Assembly (NCBI GenBank): GCA_004144865.1
Contig: SEAY01000017.1
Span: 1 to 53,424 of the forward strand
DNA length: 53,424 nucleotides
Direction: 5' to 3'
From: Comamonadaceae bacterium
Lineage (GTDB): Bacteria; Pseudomonadota; Gammaproteobacteria; Burkholderiales; Burkholderiaceae_C
Under the pieces are notes generated by a model that worked only from the letters and a program-made list of their open reading frames with translations, was not told the DNA's origin and ran no database searches. Positions 16,520-24,063 of this stretch are shown here, one piece after another (the stretch's first letter is position 1; each line of letters starts with the position of its first letter). Both the position numbers and the translations under genes were made by a program.

Positions 16520-17002
16520 ATGCCCCACCGAAGAAGCGCACGCGCAGAAGAAACGCCCGCCGGCCACCTTGCGGAGGCACGGCTGCAGTCCGTGCTGGGC
16601 TACCAGCTCGCGCAGGCGGCCATCGTCACGGGCGGCGTGTTCGAGGCGCAGGCCGGTGAGCCGTTCGGGCTGCGGCCGGTGGAGTACACGGTGCTGACGC
16701 TCATCGCCGAGAACCCCGGCGGCTCGCTCGCGCGCATCGCCCGTGCGCTGGCGGTCACCGCGCCCAACATCACGGTGATGGTGGACCGGCTGGAGGCGCG
16801 GGGCCTGGTCAAGCGCCAGCAGAGCGCCGAGGACCGCCGCACGCAGGTGCTGCACACCACGGCGCAGGGCGCGGACCTGGTGCGCAAGTCCACCGAACGC
16901 ATCATCGAGGGAGAGAAGGCGGCCCTGCCGCTCACTGCCGGCGAGCGCGCCATGCTGCTGGAGCTGCTGCACAAGGTGGCCTGCGCACGCGCGGCGCGCT
17001 GA
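16520..17002 (+). CDS. MarR-family transcriptional regulator
   Basis: 160 residues. The winged helix is recognisable: FGLRPVEYTVLTLIAENPG, then LARIARALAVTAPNITVMVDRLEARGLVKR, then the wing SAEDRRTQVLHTTAQG. I chose the ATG at 16520 (MPHRRSARAEE); the open frame extends upstream, but those starts lie in the AT-richer promoter gap shared with the tannase gene. MarR proteins often respond to phenolic acids, and the divergent tannase gene suggests that role here. No clear palindromic operator was found in 16344-16519, only TTAG-rich sequence around 16386-16402. Confidence 0.93.
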   Translation: MPHRRSARAEETPAGHLAEARLQSVLGYQLAQAAIVTGGVFEAQAGEPFGLRPVEYTVLTLIAENPGGSLARIARALAVTAPNITVMVDRLEARGLVKRQQSAEDRRTQVLHTTAQGADLVRKSTERIIEGEKAALPLTAGERAMLLELLHKVACARAAR

Positions 17003-17005
17003 GCC

Positions 17006-17437
17006 TCAGGCCGAATCGGCGCCGGCGGCGTTTACCAGCGTCTGCACCAGGTGCGTGAGGCGGTGCGAAGCCTCCGCTTCGCCCCAGCGCCGCTGCCACC
17101 GCAGCAGGTCGACGAAGGCATTGCCGCCCAGCGCCCGCACGGCGATCTTGACGCTCTCGTACAGCGCGTCCTCCAGCTCACCCTGCATCGCGCGCACGGC
17201 CATGAAAGGCACCTGCTGCAGGCCGGGGGTGGCCTTCAGGTAGCGCAGCAAATCGTACATGCGGCCTTCGTCGAAGTGGCAGCCGCACACCACGAGGGCA
17301 GGCGGCGCGGCGAGCGCGGTCTTCGCCCGTTCGAAGGTGCCCACGGCCACCAGGTCGAAGGGGGTGGCGAGGGCCGCCCGGAATGCTTCGACGCCTTCGG
17401 GCGTGTCGGCGACGAGGATCCGGGAGGCATTGGACAT
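17006..17437 (-). CDS. Receiver-like protein without a phosphorylatable Asp
   Basis: 143 residues resembling a response-regulator fold: first strand SRILVADTPEG, a third strand ALVVCGCHFDEGRMYDLL and a fourth-strand-like region QQVPFMAVRAM. In a true receiver the third strand would end in Asp; here the sequence is CGCHFDEG, so the acceptor is lost or shifted. The C-terminal half is helical (LLRWQRRWGEAEASHRL). It is convergent with the MarR gene, three bases apart. A 10-bp palindrome, TGTCATGACA (17454-17463), lies just upstream of its start. Function unknown. Confidence 0.7.
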   Translation of the reverse strand: MSNASRILVADTPEGVEAFRAALATPFDLVAVGTFERAKTALAAPPALVVCGCHFDEGRMYDLLRYLKATPGLQQVPFMAVRAMQGELEDALYESVKIAVRALGGNAFVDLLRWQRRWGEAEASHRLTHLVQTLVNAAGADSA

Positions 17438-17680
17438 GAGACGAACAGTGTAATGTCATGACACCCCATCCCAGCGATAAGCCTGACCTGGGAGGCGCGC
17501 TCGAGGGATGCCGTGTCTCGCGCCGGAAACACGCGGGCGCGCTATGTGCGCCGGCGTACACAGCGATGAGCTCGGCCGCGGGTAGTCCCGCGCCTACCCG
17601 TCCCACCTCGGCCGGACGACAGCCAGCCTGCGCGCCCGTCCGTACATAGGGAGGAGTGCAACGAAAAGGGGAACAACGAC

Positions 17681-18280
17681 ATGCATACCGCCATCTGCGC
17701 CTTCGACGACCGGCGCCAGGCCGAACAGGCCCTCCAGAGGCTCGAGGCTGCCGGCTTCGCGCGCCAGGACCTGCACATCGAACACAAGGACGCCACGTCC
17801 GAGGGCGGCGGCTCCGGCTGGGACGGCAGGCAGCGCGAGATCCACGATCGCGGCGTGCTCTCGTCCTTCGGCCACTTCTTCGCCAGCCTGCTCGGCCGCG
17901 ACAACCCTTCCGGCCACGTCGACACGTATTCGCAGCACGTCGAGCGCGGCAGCTGCGTGGTGGTGGTCGACGCCGACAACGAAGAACAGGCGCAGCGCGC
18001 CCGCACCCTGCTGCGGGAGATGCAGGCCGGTGACCTCAACATCGTGCAGCGCGCCGGACAGCGCCCGCTGCGCGACCTGGTGGGCCGCGACGAGCCCGCC
18101 GGCATGATCGAACGCAGCCGCGAGGCGCACGAGGGCTGGTCGCCCGCGGAATCGATGGCGCGCGAGCGGGCCATGGCGTCGCACCGCCTCGACGCGATCG
18201 GCGGCCCCGCGCTGCGGGATCCGGACGTGACACATGCCCCCGGGCTGCGTTACGCTGACAAGGACAAGCCCAACGGCTGA
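17681..18280 (+). CDS. YflT/GSP17M-like stress protein, tandem copy 1
   Basis: 199 residues. The N-terminus (MHTAICAFDDRRQAEQALQRLEAAGF, split over the first strand and helix) resembles the ferredoxin-like domain of the Bacillus general stress protein 17M/YflT family, which begins with a strand and an EAE-type helix. A second strand block, RGSCVVVVDADNEEQAQRARTLL, repeats that pattern. The C-terminus is hydrophilic and ends in ADKDKPNG. It shares the N-terminus, RAGQRPLRD and ARERAMASH blocks with the next gene, so the two arose by duplication. No membrane segment is visible; function is inferred only from fold resemblance. RBS GGGGAACAACGAC is weak. Confidence 0.75.
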   Translation: MHTAICAFDDRRQAEQALQRLEAAGFARQDLHIEHKDATSEGGGSGWDGRQREIHDRGVLSSFGHFFASLLGRDNPSGHVDTYSQHVERGSCVVVVDADNEEQAQRARTLLREMQAGDLNIVQRAGQRPLRDLVGRDEPAGMIERSREAHEGWSPAESMARERAMASHRLDAIGGPALRDPDVTHAPGLRYADKDKPNG

Positions 18281-18290
18281 GGAGACGATC

Positions 18291-18986
18291 ATGCATACCG
18301 CCATCTGCACTTTCGAAGACCGCTCCGACGCCGACCGCGCCGTGGAGCGCCTGCTGCAATCCGGCTTCGACCGCGCCGACGTGCATCTCGAGTACCTGCA
18401 CTCGGACGGCACGCCGATGCGCGAGGGCCAGCAGCCCCTGATGCACGGCGAGCCGGCCGCGCCGGGCCAGGCCAACGACAACTGGGACAGCCTGGAGCGC
18501 GAGGTTGCCGTCGACCCAGGCCGGCTGCACCGCCTGGGCAACTTCTTCCAGCGCCTCTTCGGCCATGACGAGGGCGCGGCGGTGGAGCACGCCGGCCGCT
18601 ACTCCGGCGCGATGGACAAGGGCCACTGCGTCGTGTTCGTCGATGCGAACAGCGACGAACAGGCCGAGCGCGCCCAATCCATCCTGCACGGGATGAATCC
18701 CGACGACCTGAACCTGTTCCAGCGTGCGGGCCAGCGGCCCCTGCGCGAAGTGGTGGCGGAACGCCAGGCCGCGGGCGGCAGCCTGGAGCAGCGCTTCGGC
18801 ACCGCGCGCAGCGAGATGGGTGCGGAGCACAACATGGACATGCGCGGCGAGGGCGAATTCCCGCGCGAGCGGGCCATGGCGTCGCAGGGCTGGGGCGAGC
18901 AGCGCAAGCTGGACCTGGTGGACGAGGACAAGCCGATCGCGTCGCCGGACATCCCGGCCGCGCACGATCGCGACAAGCCTCGCTGA
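18291..18986 (+). CDS. YflT/GSP17M-like stress protein, tandem copy 2
   Basis: 231 residues, paralogue of the preceding gene and 10 bp behind it, with GAGGAGACGATCATG as ribosome-binding site. It has the same two strand-helix blocks (MHTAICTFEDRSDADRAVERLL and KGHCVVFVDANSDEQAERAQS) and a conserved RAGQRPLREVV segment. It has extra linkers around residues 43-65 and near the end, and terminates in HDRDKPR. The pair is followed by palindromic repeats and a terminator. Probably a cytoplasmic stress-response protein; no catalytic motif is visible. Confidence 0.75.
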   Translation: MHTAICTFEDRSDADRAVERLLQSGFDRADVHLEYLHSDGTPMREGQQPLMHGEPAAPGQANDNWDSLEREVAVDPGRLHRLGNFFQRLFGHDEGAAVEHAGRYSGAMDKGHCVVFVDANSDEQAERAQSILHGMNPDDLNLFQRAGQRPLREVVAERQAAGGSLEQRFGTARSEMGAEHNMDMRGEGEFPRERAMASQGWGEQRKLDLVDEDKPIASPDIPAAHDRDKPR

Positions 18987-18987
18987 C

Positions 18988-19054
18988 CGTCGTCCCCGCA
19001 AAGACGGAGACCCAGGGGCCCCTCCGTCATCCCCGCGAAGGCGGGGACCCAGGG
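18988..19054. repeat. Dispersed palindromic element (copy A)
   Basis: Two related head-to-tail modules, a decayed CGTCGTCCCCGC...GACCCAGG and an intact CCCCGCGAAGGCGGGG-ACCCAGGG, behind the stress-protein pair. The same core appears in inverted pairs at 29088-29150 and 31158-31227. Such elements are widely scattered between genes in Burkholderiales. Confidence 0.8.
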
Positions 19055-19060
19055 CTTCCA

Positions 19061-19086
19061 AAGAAGGGCGCGATGCGCCCTTTCTT
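19061..19086 (+). terminator. Probable rho-independent terminator
   Basis: AAGAAGGGCGC-GAT-GCGCCCTTTCTT is an almost perfect stem-loop with one unpaired base and a T-rich 3' arm, 74 bp after the tandem stress genes and before the aminotransferase gene. It probably ends the stress-gene transcript. Confidence 0.6.
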
Positions 19087-19159
19087 CATGGGCGCACGGC
19101 CCCTTCCGCCGAACCATGGAAAATGCCTGTTTCCCGCATCCTCCGTGCCCGAGACAGCC

Positions 19160-20356
19160 ATGCCCCTCCAATTCGCCACCCGCCTGGACAACGTCGAAAC
19201 CTCCGCCATCCGCGAGCTCTTCAAGCTCCTGGGCAAGCCCGGCATCATCAGCTTTGCCGGCGGCTTCCCGGACAGCGCCATGTTCGACGTCGAGGGCCTG
19301 CGCGAGGCTTCGCAGCGTGCGCTGGCCGAGGAGCCGGGCGGCGCGCTGCAATACGGCGCCACCGAAGGCTACGAGCCCCTGCGCACCCAGCTGGCCGCCT
19401 TCGAGCGCAGCAAGGGCGTGACCGACATGGAGCCGCACCAGCTGATCGTGACCACCGGCAGCCAGCAGGCGCTGGACCTCCTGGGCAAGACCATGATCAG
19501 CGAGGGCGACAAGGTGATCGTGGAAGGCCCGACCTTCCTGGCCACCATCCAGTGCTTCCGCCTCTATGGGGCCGACATCGAGAGCGCGCCCATCGACGCG
19601 CAGGGCGTGCAGGTGGACAAGCTCGAAGCGCTGATCGTGCAGCACAAGCCCAAGTTCGTGTACCTGGTGCCCACCTTCGGCAACCCGAGCGGCGCGCTGC
19701 TGTCGCTGGAGCGGCGCAGGAAGATCCTGGAACTGGCCGTGAAGTACCAGGTGCTGATCGTGGAAGACGATCCCTACGGCGACCTGTACTTCGGCGAGGC
19801 GCCGCCCCCGAGCCTGCTGGCGTTGTCCAAGGATGTCCCCGGCAGCCGCGAGTGGATCGCCCACTGCGGCAGCATGAGCAAGGTGCTCAGCCCCGGCCTG
19901 CGCGTGGGCTGGCTGGTGGCGCAGCCGGAGCTGCTGGCGAAGGCCACGATGTGCAAGCAGTTCAGCGATGCGCACACGAGCACTTTCGCGCAGGCGACCG
20001 CGGCGCAGTATTTGAAGAGCGGACGCATGCCCGCCACGCTGAAGAACGTGCGCGAGAAGTACGCGGAGCGCGCGCACGCGATGGCGGAAGCGCTGCGGCG
20101 CGAGCTGGGGGATGCGATCGAGTTCACCGAGCCGCAGGGCGGGCTGTTCTTCTGGGCACGGCTGACGGGCGCCGGCGGGAAGATCAAGGATGCCGGCGAG
20201 TTCGCGAAGAGGGCGATCGAGCAGGGGGTGGCGTTCGTGCCGGGGGCGCCGTTCTTTGCCAGGAACCCGGATCCGGCAACCTTGCGACTCAGCTTCGCGA
20301 CCGCCGGAGTCGACAGCATCCGGGAAGGTGCCGCGCGCCTGGCCAAGGCCGTTTGA
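19160..20356 (+). CDS. PLP-dependent class I aminotransferase (LysN/2-aminoadipate type)
   Basis: 398 residues of fold-type I. The PLP lysine is Lys241 in GSMSKVLSPGLRVGW; the cofactor-contacting PTFGNPSG and VEDDPYGDL motifs are also clear. The signature FAGGFPDSAMFD near residue 35 and the overall layout match the multi-substrate aminotransferases related to LysN and the MocR C-terminal domain, so the amino donor may be aromatic, branched or 2-aminoadipate. I chose the ATG before PLQFATRLDNVETS; the upstream extension covers the terminator. The NYN gene follows two bases after its stop. Confidence 0.93.
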   Translation: MPLQFATRLDNVETSAIRELFKLLGKPGIISFAGGFPDSAMFDVEGLREASQRALAEEPGGALQYGATEGYEPLRTQLAAFERSKGVTDMEPHQLIVTTGSQQALDLLGKTMISEGDKVIVEGPTFLATIQCFRLYGADIESAPIDAQGVQVDKLEALIVQHKPKFVYLVPTFGNPSGALLSLERRRKILELAVKYQVLIVEDDPYGDLYFGEAPPPSLLALSKDVPGSREWIAHCGSMSKVLSPGLRVGWLVAQPELLAKATMCKQFSDAHTSTFAQATAAQYLKSGRMPATLKNVREKYAERAHAMAEALRRELGDAIEFTEPQGGLFFWARLTGAGGKIKDAGEFAKRAIEQGVAFVPGAPFFARNPDPATLRLSFATAGVDSIREGAARLAKAV

Positions 20357-20358
20357 CC

Positions 20359-21186
20359 ATGGCCAGGGTCGATAGCGAAGAGGGCCGTTCCGTCGCCCTG
20401 TACTGGGACTTCGAGAACCTGCATGCCGCCTTGTGCGAAGAGCAGGATCCCGGATCGTACGGGCGTGAGAATCGTTTCAAGCTCCAGGAAGCCCGCGTGG
20501 ACGTGCAGTCCGTCGTCGAGCTTGCGGCCTCGTTCGGTCCCGTTGCCATCAACCGCGCCTACTGCAACTGGCAGTTCTTCGGCAGATACAGGGAGGCACT
20601 GCTGCAGAACGCCGTCGAACTCGTCCAGCTGTTTCCACCGGGCGGCGCGGCCAAGAACGGCGCCGACATCCGCCTGTGCCTCGATGCCATGGAGGACGTT
20701 GCGCGCTTCCAGCATATCGGCACGGTGGTCGTGGTTGGAGGCGACAGTGATTTCATGCCCGTGTCGCACAAGATCAAGGCCGCGGGCCGCACGCTGATCG
20801 GTGTCGGCACGCGAAGATCGACCAACCGGCACTGGGCGAAGAGCTGCGATGAGTTCAGGTACTACGAATCGCTCGTGGAGCCCGAAGCCGCGGAGGTGGC
20901 AGCCGTCGCACCGGATGCGGAGGGCGCCGCGCCGGTTGCCGAAGTGACTGCCCCCGCGCGCGACGGCCCTGCAGACCTGCTGCGGCGCGCCCTGCGGCTC
21001 CTCAGCGAAAAGAAGGGCGATGCCTGGGTGAACAAGGCGGAGGTCCTGCCGATGATCAGGCGCCTCGATCCGACCTTCAACCTGAAGGAGCACGGGCACA
21101 CGAGCTTTTCCGGCATGGTGAAGTCGCTGGACTCCGTGGTCGAAACGCGGGCAGGTACCAACGACCAGCAACTTCGGTTGCGTTGA
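20359..21186 (+). CDS. NYN-domain (PIN-like) RNase-type protein with LOTUS/OST-HTH domain
   Basis: 275 residues. The N-terminal NYN domain (about 10-175) has the acidic metal-binding set of the PIN-like nucleases: Asp17 (YWDFENLH), Asp103 and Asp109 (NGADIRLCLDAM), and Asp129/Asp131 (GGDSDFMP). An Ala/Pro linker leads to a C-terminal OST-HTH/LOTUS-like winged helix (about 203-275, ending in FSGMVKSLDSVVE), a probable RNA-binding module. The start lies two bases after the aminotransferase stop. Family knowledge suggests RNA cleavage or processing; the target is unknown. Confidence 0.9.
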   Translation: MARVDSEEGRSVALYWDFENLHAALCEEQDPGSYGRENRFKLQEARVDVQSVVELAASFGPVAINRAYCNWQFFGRYREALLQNAVELVQLFPPGGAAKNGADIRLCLDAMEDVARFQHIGTVVVVGGDSDFMPVSHKIKAAGRTLIGVGTRRSTNRHWAKSCDEFRYYESLVEPEAAEVAAVAPDAEGAAPVAEVTAPARDGPADLLRRALRLLSEKKGDAWVNKAEVLPMIRRLDPTFNLKEHGHTSFSGMVKSLDSVVETRAGTNDQQLRLR

Positions 21187-21199
21187 GGCGCGCCTGCGC

Positions 21200-21817
21200 A
21201 TGCTCGACGCCATCCTCCCGTTCCTGCATTCCCTCCAGGGCCTCCCCGCCTACTCCCTCCTCTTCGCCCTCCTTTTCAGCTGCGGCATAGGCGCCCCCAT
21301 CAACGAGGACATCCTGCTCCTCGCCGCCGCGGCCCTCACGCTGAATGGCGTGATGGATCCCGTCCCGCTGATCGTCGTGTCCTGGTTCGGCCTCCTCGCC
21401 GGTGACGCGCTCGTCTTCCATTGGGGCCACCGCTTCGGCTCCCGAGCGCTGCGCCATCGCTGGGGCGCGCGCATCGTCTCGCCGGAGCGGCTGGAGTCCG
21501 TGCAGGACACCATGCGCCGCTACGGGCCCGCGTATATCTTCGTGGTGCGCTTCCTCCCCGGCATCCGCACCATGCTGTTCTTCGCGGCCGGATCGCTGAA
21601 GATGCCTTACCGGCACCTGTTCGTCTTCGACGGCATCGCGGCCGCCATCGAGCTGCCCCTCCTGGTCTACGCGGTGCGCTACATCGGCGGGCGCTGGCAG
21701 GAGATCACGGGGTGGTTCGAGCGCTCGGCGGACGTGCTGATGGTCTTGCTGCTGATCGCGCTCTTGGTCGTGTGGGTTATCAGTCGAAGACGTTCGGCAC
21801 AGACCAAAGTGCGCTGA
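21200..21817 (+). CDS. DedA-family membrane protein
   Basis: 205 residues with several membrane helices and the DedA/VTT signature: GIGAPINEDILL near the N-terminus and the FVVRFLPGIRT motif (about residues 115-125) with both conserved Arg residues. DedA proteins act in membrane lipid homeostasis, probably as undecaprenyl-phosphate or phospholipid flippases, in the inner membrane. The C-terminal helix is followed by a short basic tail. It lies 13 bp after the NYN gene and may be cotranscribed with it. Confidence 0.93.
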   Translation: MLDAILPFLHSLQGLPAYSLLFALLFSCGIGAPINEDILLLAAAALTLNGVMDPVPLIVVSWFGLLAGDALVFHWGHRFGSRALRHRWGARIVSPERLESVQDTMRRYGPAYIFVVRFLPGIRTMLFFAAGSLKMPYRHLFVFDGIAAAIELPLLVYAVRYIGGRWQEITGWFERSADVLMVLLLIALLVVWVISRRRSAQTKVR

Positions 21818-21819
21818 TC

Positions 21820-22140
21820 TCAGGCCGCCTCGAGATACTTCACGATGTCCGGGTGCTTGGCCACCATCCGGATCAAGAGGGCGGCCTGCGCGTTGGGCCT
21901 TGCGCGGCCTTGCTCCCAGTTTTCCAGCGTGCGTGGATTCGTGCGCAGATAACGGGCGAAGACGCCGCGCGACACATGGAGCTTCTCGCGGGCCTGAACG
22001 ACTTCGTCTGCCGTGATGGTCGGTGCGGGCTTGTCTTCCATCTTCACGGTGCGCAGGGTGAGCTTGCCTTCGCGCTCCCCTTTGAGGGCATCGAAGCCCT
22101 CGTTCAATTCACCAAAGATGTCGCGCTTCTGCTTCTTCAT
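21820..22140 (-). CDS. higA: HigA2-like XRE-family antitoxin
   Basis: 106 residues. An acidic/basic N-terminal arm (MKKQKRDIFGELNEGFDALK), likely the toxin-wrapping part, is followed by a Cro/XRE helix-turn-helix: VVQAREKLHVSRGVFARYL, then TNPRTLENWEQGRARP. The ENWEQGR motif is typical of HigA/MqsA antitoxins. Its start overlaps the toxin stop by four bases (ATGA), so the toxin gene comes first, the HigBA order. It ends two bases from the convergent DedA stop. Confidence 0.92.
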   Translation of the reverse strand: MKKQKRDIFGELNEGFDALKGEREGKLTLRTVKMEDKPAPTITADEVVQAREKLHVSRGVFARYLRTNPRTLENWEQGRARPNAQAALLIRMVAKHPDIVKYLEAA

Positions 22141-22496
22141 GACTTCTTTCCCTTCTGCGGCTGTCGCGCATCCACTTCCTGATTCAATCGCGCGGCGAGG
22201 CTTTTGCGCTGATTCGGCGTGAGATCGTCGGCAACGTCTTTGTCGTAGACAGTGAATAGCCAGAACTGTCCGCCGCCATCCCACCAGTAATAGATCACCC
22301 GCAGGCCACCGCGTGTCCCTTTGCCCCGGCGCGGGTCAGGCCGCCTCACCTTGCGCAGCCCTCCGGTCCCCTGGATCACGTCGCCAGCCAGCGGATTGGC
22401 CATGAGTGCTCGCTGCAACTCCCGGTAAGCCTCATCGTCGAGGTACTCCGATCGGACGCGCTGGAACGGCGGGAGCTCGACGAAGGTGGCTTTCAT
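22137..22496 (-). CDS. higB: HigB2-like RelE/ParE-superfamily toxin
   Basis: 119 residues. Family motifs are visible: GDVIQGTGGLRKVR, then GKGTRGGLRVIYYWW and QFWLFTVYDKD. These are the central and C-terminal strands of the HigB2/RelE ribosome-dependent mRNase. The ATG at 22496 has no Shine-Dalgarno sequence upstream (GTAACGTACACC), and the predicted promoter sits only about 20 bp away, so translation may start on a nearly leaderless mRNA. The long open frame extending upstream is a shadow of the decarboxylase gene. Confidence 0.9.
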   Translation of the reverse strand: MKATFVELPPFQRVRSEYLDDEAYRELQRALMANPLAGDVIQGTGGLRKVRRPDPRRGKGTRGGLRVIYYWWDGGGQFWLFTVYDKDVADDLTPNQRKSLAARLNQEVDARQPQKGKKS

Positions 22497-22499
22497 GGT

Positions 22500-22543
22500 G
22501 TACGTTACTTGCGTATAGTACCGGAGCCGGTATGGTTCGGCAA
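22500..22543 (-). promoter_or_regulatory. higBA promoter and overlapping operator
   Basis: On the minus strand, TTGCCG (22538-22543) and TACTAT (22515-22520) are separated by exactly 17 bp, a good sigma-70 pair. An imperfect inverted repeat with arms GTACGTTAC (22500-22508) and GTATAGTAC (22513-22521) overlaps the -10 box and the expected start of transcription. It ends 3 bp before the toxin ATG. This is where the antitoxin or toxin-antitoxin complex would bind to autorepress. Confidence 0.65.
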
Positions 22544-22559
22544 GTTCCTGCGTCCCAAG

Positions 22560-24002
22560 ATGAGCCATTTCCTTCCCCAACACGGCCGCCCGCGCGACGA
22601 AGTCCTCGCCGATCTCCAGCGCTTCGCCGCAGACGATCCCGACTACAAGTCCGGCCGCCTCTGGAGCCTGGTGTATTGGCTGGACGAAGCGCACGACGAC
22701 TTCCTCGGCGAGGCGTACCAGTCCTTCTCCTCCGCCAACGGCCTCAACCCCACCGCCTTCAAGAGCCTCAAGCGCCTGGAGACCGAGATCATCTCCGCCG
22801 TCGCCGGTTTGCTGCACGGGCCGGAGGAGACCTGCGGCGTCGTCACCTCCGGCGGCACCGAGAGCTGCCTGCTCGCGGTAAAGACTTACCGCGACATGGC
22901 GCGCGCCAGGCGTGGCGTGAAGCATCCCGAGATGGTGCTGCCGGTCACGGCGCACGTGGCCTGGTTCAAGGCGGCCGAGTACTTCAACGTGCGCGTGCGC
23001 CTGCTGCCGCTGGACGGCCAGCTGCGCGCCGACGTGCGCAAGCTGCCGCGGCTGATCAACCGAAACACCGTGATGATCCTCGGCTCCTCGCCGGAATACC
23101 CGCACGGCACCATCGACCCGATCGAGGCGATGGGCGAGATCGCGCAGGCCCGCGGCGTGCCGCTGCACGTGGACGCCTGCGTGGGCGGCTTCATCCTGCC
23201 CTTCATAGAGCTGAACGGCCGGCCGCTGCCGCGCTGGGACTACCGCGTGGCTGGCGTCACCTCGATCTCGGCCGACATCCACAAGTACGGCTTCGCGGCC
23301 AAGGGCGCTTCCACCATCACGTACCGCAACCTCGACTTGCTGCGGCACCAGGTGTTCGTCTACGAAGACTGGCCGGGCGGCGTGTTCGCCTCGCCGGGCA
23401 TCCTGGGCACGCGGCCGGGCGGCGCCTATGCAGCCGCATGGGCTGCGATGCAGCACTTCGGGGAGGCGGGTTATCGCGACCTCGCGGCGCGCACCATGCA
23501 GGCCTTCGATGCGATGCGCGACGGCATCGCGAAAATCCCGGGCCTGTACGTGATGGGCGCGCCCAGCGGCCCGCTGCTGGCGTACGGCTCGCGCGATCCG
23601 CAGGTGAACATCTTCGCCGTGGGCGACCAGCTCGATGCGAAAGGCTGGAAGGTCAACCGCCTGCAGAAGCCCGATGGCCTGCACGCGATGATCACTGCGG
23701 GGCACCTGAAGGTCGTCGACGATTACCTGCGCGACCTGCGTGAAGCCGTCGACGTGGTGCGAGCCGACCCGCAGCTTGCGCAGCAGGGCAGCGCCGCCAC
23801 CTACGGGATGATGGCCCACGTGCCGCTGCGCGGCATGGTGCGCGAAAAGGTGCTGGACTTGTTCGTGCAGATGTACCGCGCGGGCGGCGCCGAGATCGAC
23901 CTGCATGCGAGCCCGCCGGCGCAGGGCAGGGTGGACGCGCTGCTGGAGAAGGCGGCGCGCTGGTATGTGCAGCGCCGCCAGCGCAAGGGCGCGGGATCCT
24001 GA
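22560..24002 (+). CDS. PLP-dependent decarboxylase, sphingosine-1-phosphate lyase/glutamate decarboxylase-like
   Basis: 480 residues of the group II decarboxylase fold. The PLP Lys242 lies in SADIHKYGFAAKG; TSGGTESCLLAVK (about 96-108) binds phosphate, and HVDACVGGFILPF carries the PLP-contacting Asp. The GGTES and DxHKYG patterns are shared by sphingosine-phosphate lyases, and the protein is shorter than the eukaryotic enzyme because it lacks a membrane anchor. The substrate is unknown: a sphingoid-base phosphate or an amino acid is possible. It is divergent from higBA and is followed by a secreted amidase. Confidence 0.9.
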   Translation: MSHFLPQHGRPRDEVLADLQRFAADDPDYKSGRLWSLVYWLDEAHDDFLGEAYQSFSSANGLNPTAFKSLKRLETEIISAVAGLLHGPEETCGVVTSGGTESCLLAVKTYRDMARARRGVKHPEMVLPVTAHVAWFKAAEYFNVRVRLLPLDGQLRADVRKLPRLINRNTVMILGSSPEYPHGTIDPIEAMGEIAQARGVPLHVDACVGGFILPFIELNGRPLPRWDYRVAGVTSISADIHKYGFAAKGASTITYRNLDLLRHQVFVYEDWPGGVFASPGILGTRPGGAYAAAWAAMQHFGEAGYRDLAARTMQAFDAMRDGIAKIPGLYVMGAPSGPLLAYGSRDPQVNIFAVGDQLDAKGWKVNRLQKPDGLHAMITAGHLKVVDDYLRDLREAVDVVRADPQLAQQGSAATYGMMAHVPLRGMVREKVLDLFVQMYRAGGAEIDLHASPPAQGRVDALLEKAARWYVQRRQRKGAGS

Positions 24003-24063
24003 TGCGAACGTGGCGCGTTACTGCGGAAGGCCTCATGGCATGCATCCTGCGTACCGGGCCTGC

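Noticed and set aside
22497-23906. Open frame extending the HigB2 toxin upstream by 470 codons
   Set aside because: It is antisense to the PLP decarboxylase gene and has no recognisable domain; the toxin begins with MKATFVELPPF at 22496.
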